Assembly (NCBI RefSeq): GCF_000004195.4 | Contig: NC_030678.2 | Coordinates: forward strand, 64,723,378-64,787,377 | Source: Xenopus tropicalis | Taxonomy: Eukaryota; Chordata; Amphibia; Anura; Pipidae | Direction: 5' to 3' | Length of the DNA stretch: 64,000 nt | Shown: positions 39,601 through 42,600 of the stretch, piece after piece | How the letters are laid out: each line of letters starts with the position of its first letter | Numbering within the stretch: the stretch's first letter is position 1 | Translations under genes and position numbers: made by a program | Notes under the pieces: generated by a model | Database searches by the model: none | Seen by the model: the letters and a program-made list of their open reading frames with translations, nothing else | Told to the model about the DNA's origin: nothing

Positions 39601-42600
39601 CGCGTCTGCTGCTTGTCCCATCTGTTCTACTGCTCCTTGCTCCTCCTAGCTCCGCCCACGCACTTCCTGTGCTGTGAGGACTGCAGAGAGGACTGACTGC
39701 CTGCCTGCGATCCCTGAGACCTTCTGCTGGTAAGTGCTCTTTATTTGCCTAATACACACACTTACACACATTTACAGGCATTTACACACATTTACACACA
39801 CATCTACACACAATTTAGCAAACTTTTTTTTTTCCTGATTTTGCACACTCTAGCACACTTTAGCACACTTATATACACACACACACTATCACACAAATTT
39901 TAGATGTGTGCACACATGTATACACAATTTTTTGTGTATACAAAATTTTTTTTTTTTTTTACCCCTTTGTCTTTATTTTTTTTCCCTAAAAATTTTATTT
40001 TGGCAGTGACTTATTTTGTTGTTTCATCGATTTACACAATTTTTGTGGTTTTATTGCATTTTTATCCCTGTATAACTGTTCCTAATCTGTTTTTAGCATA
40101 GCTTTGCCATGCGGTACTTTGGTGTAGAAAAATAACTTTACCTATTTTGAATTCCTCAGAATGTGTACTTTCCAAAAATATATGGGTTTCTGGGGGCCTC
40201 TGTATAGTTAGGGGGTGTTACGCATAATACTCTGTCAGGGGGCTCTGTGTGCAAAAGCTGAGTTGGCAGGCAAGAAACCCATATGTGCTATTTTCATTTT
40301 GGGGTCAGTATATACCGCAGACTTTGGTATATCTCTGCAATCTATTGGGCATCAAACTGTTCAGTAGACCTTAGGTGTTCCTATTTGGGATGATTTGCCA
40401 TTGTATGCAAGTAATTGTGTGAGATAAATGCGGCAAATTGCAACATTTTTATTTGATTTTCTGAAATGTCATAAAAACCACTAACTTTAGGAAAGCTTTG
40501 CAGATTGGTACTTTGTTGTAGAAAGTATTCTTTACCCATGTTGGATTTGTCAGAATGTGTACTTTCCAAAAATATATGGTTTTCTGGGTTTTTCTGTACA
40601 GTTAGTCTTACGGCACATAATACACGGTCATTGGGCTTTTTTTGCAGAAATTGAGTTGGCAGCTGAGAAAATTCCTATGCACTATTTTCATTTGGGTGCC
40701 TCTGTACACCACATACTTTGGTAAATCTTTGCATATTGGGCATCAAACTGTTCAGTAGACCGCTGGCATTCATATTTAGGGTGATGTGTCATTATATGTA
40801 AGAAATGCTGTAAGATAAATATGGCAAATTGCAACAATTTTAGGCCTTTTTCAGAAAAGTCATAAAAACCATCAACTTTAGGAAGGCTTTCCAAATTAGT
40901 ACTTTGGCGTAGAAAGTCTTCTTTACCCATGTTGGATTTATCAGAATGTGTACTTTCCAAAAAGATATGGCTTTGCAGCTTGGTATTTTGGAGTAAAAAG
41001 AAATGGGTACCCATTTTAGATTCAGGGGAATGTGAACTTTCCAAAAATATATAGCTTCCTGTGGTGAGCGTACTTTTTTGTTGCATTATTCCACATAAAG
41101 CATGTAAATGTGTTGATTTTGCAGAAGCTGCAATAACAGAAATGACAGTACATATGGAGGTATAATCACATTGGGGCCCCTACATGCCACATACTTAGGT
41201 GAACCTATACATATTAGGCATCAAACTGTTCAGTGGACCACTGGCATTCAAATTCAGTGTTTTACCTTGGTACCTAATGATACGTGGGAGATAAGATGCT
41301 GCAAACTGAAAGCTTTGACAGGATTTTTGGAAATGTTATAAAAATTGCCAAATTAAGGAAAGCTTTGCGGCTTGGTACTTTGGAGTAGAAAGACAAAAGT
41401 ACCCGTTTTAGATTCAATGGAATGTGTACTTTCCAAAAATATATGACTTTCTGGGGTGAGCGTACTTTTTACTAGCTTTATCTCACACAAAATGATGTAA
41501 ATGTGTTGATTTTGCAGAAGCGGAAATAACAGAAATGATAGATCATATGGGGGTATGTTCACATTGGGACCCTTACATGCCACATATTTAGGTAAATCTA
41601 TACATATTGGGCATCAAATTGTTCAGTGGACCCCTGGCATTCAAATTTAGGGTGTTTTATCTTGGTACCTAATGATATGTGGGAGATAAGATGCTGTAAA
41701 CTGGAAGCTTTGAGAGGATTTTTGGAAATGTTTTCAAAATTGCCAACTTTAGGAAAGCTTTGCAGCTTGGCACTTTGGAGTAAAAAGACATGGGTACCTA
41801 TTTTGAATTCAGGGGAATGTGTACTTTCCATAAATATATGGCTTTTTGGGGTGAGCATACTTTTTGTAGCTTTATTCTACATCAATGTGTTGATTTTGCA
41901 GAAGCTGAAATGACAGTATATATGGTGGTATGTTCACATTGGGGCCCCTACATGCCACATACTTAGCTAAACCTATACATATTGGGCATCAAACTGTTCA
42001 GTGGACCACTGGCATTCATATTTAGTTTTATTTGGTTACTTTATGACCTGTAGGAGATAAGATACTATAGACTTGAAGCTTTGAAGTGATTTTTAAAAAA
42101 ATTAACAAATTTTGATAAAAAACAATAATTTTAGGAAAGCATTGCGACTTAGTAGTTTGGAGTAGACAGACAATTCTACCTATTATGGATTCCTCCGAAT
42201 CTGTTCTTTTTAAAAATGTATAATTTTCTGGGATAAACCTTCTTTTAGTGGAATTTTTGGCCTTGAAATCTAAAGTATGCAGCTTTCTGAAGCAATGCCT
42301 TGGAAATTTGGTAGTGTACTGCTGGGAGTTTTTGACCTATACAAGTGAGAAATCTCCATAAAACTATATATATTTGGTATTGGCACATTCAGGAGACATG
42401 GGACTTTCCAAATCAGTTGTAATTTCATGCATAAACTAATTTTTGTTTCTGGTGCATGTGTTTATATTATGGAAAATATGATTTTGTTTTCATTTTTTAG
42501 ACATTTAGAAGCCTATATCTTGTTACAGAATTGGAATTACACAAAAATTCTACCATATTTTAAAAGCTTAGGTTGTCCTAAAAAAAACAATATATAGTTT

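Noticed and set aside
40381..41858. Minus-strand frames sharing [13 protein letters not shown] segments, looking like a gene family
   Set aside because: By-products of the 390-bp tandem array; the similarity is at DNA level and includes non-coding parts.
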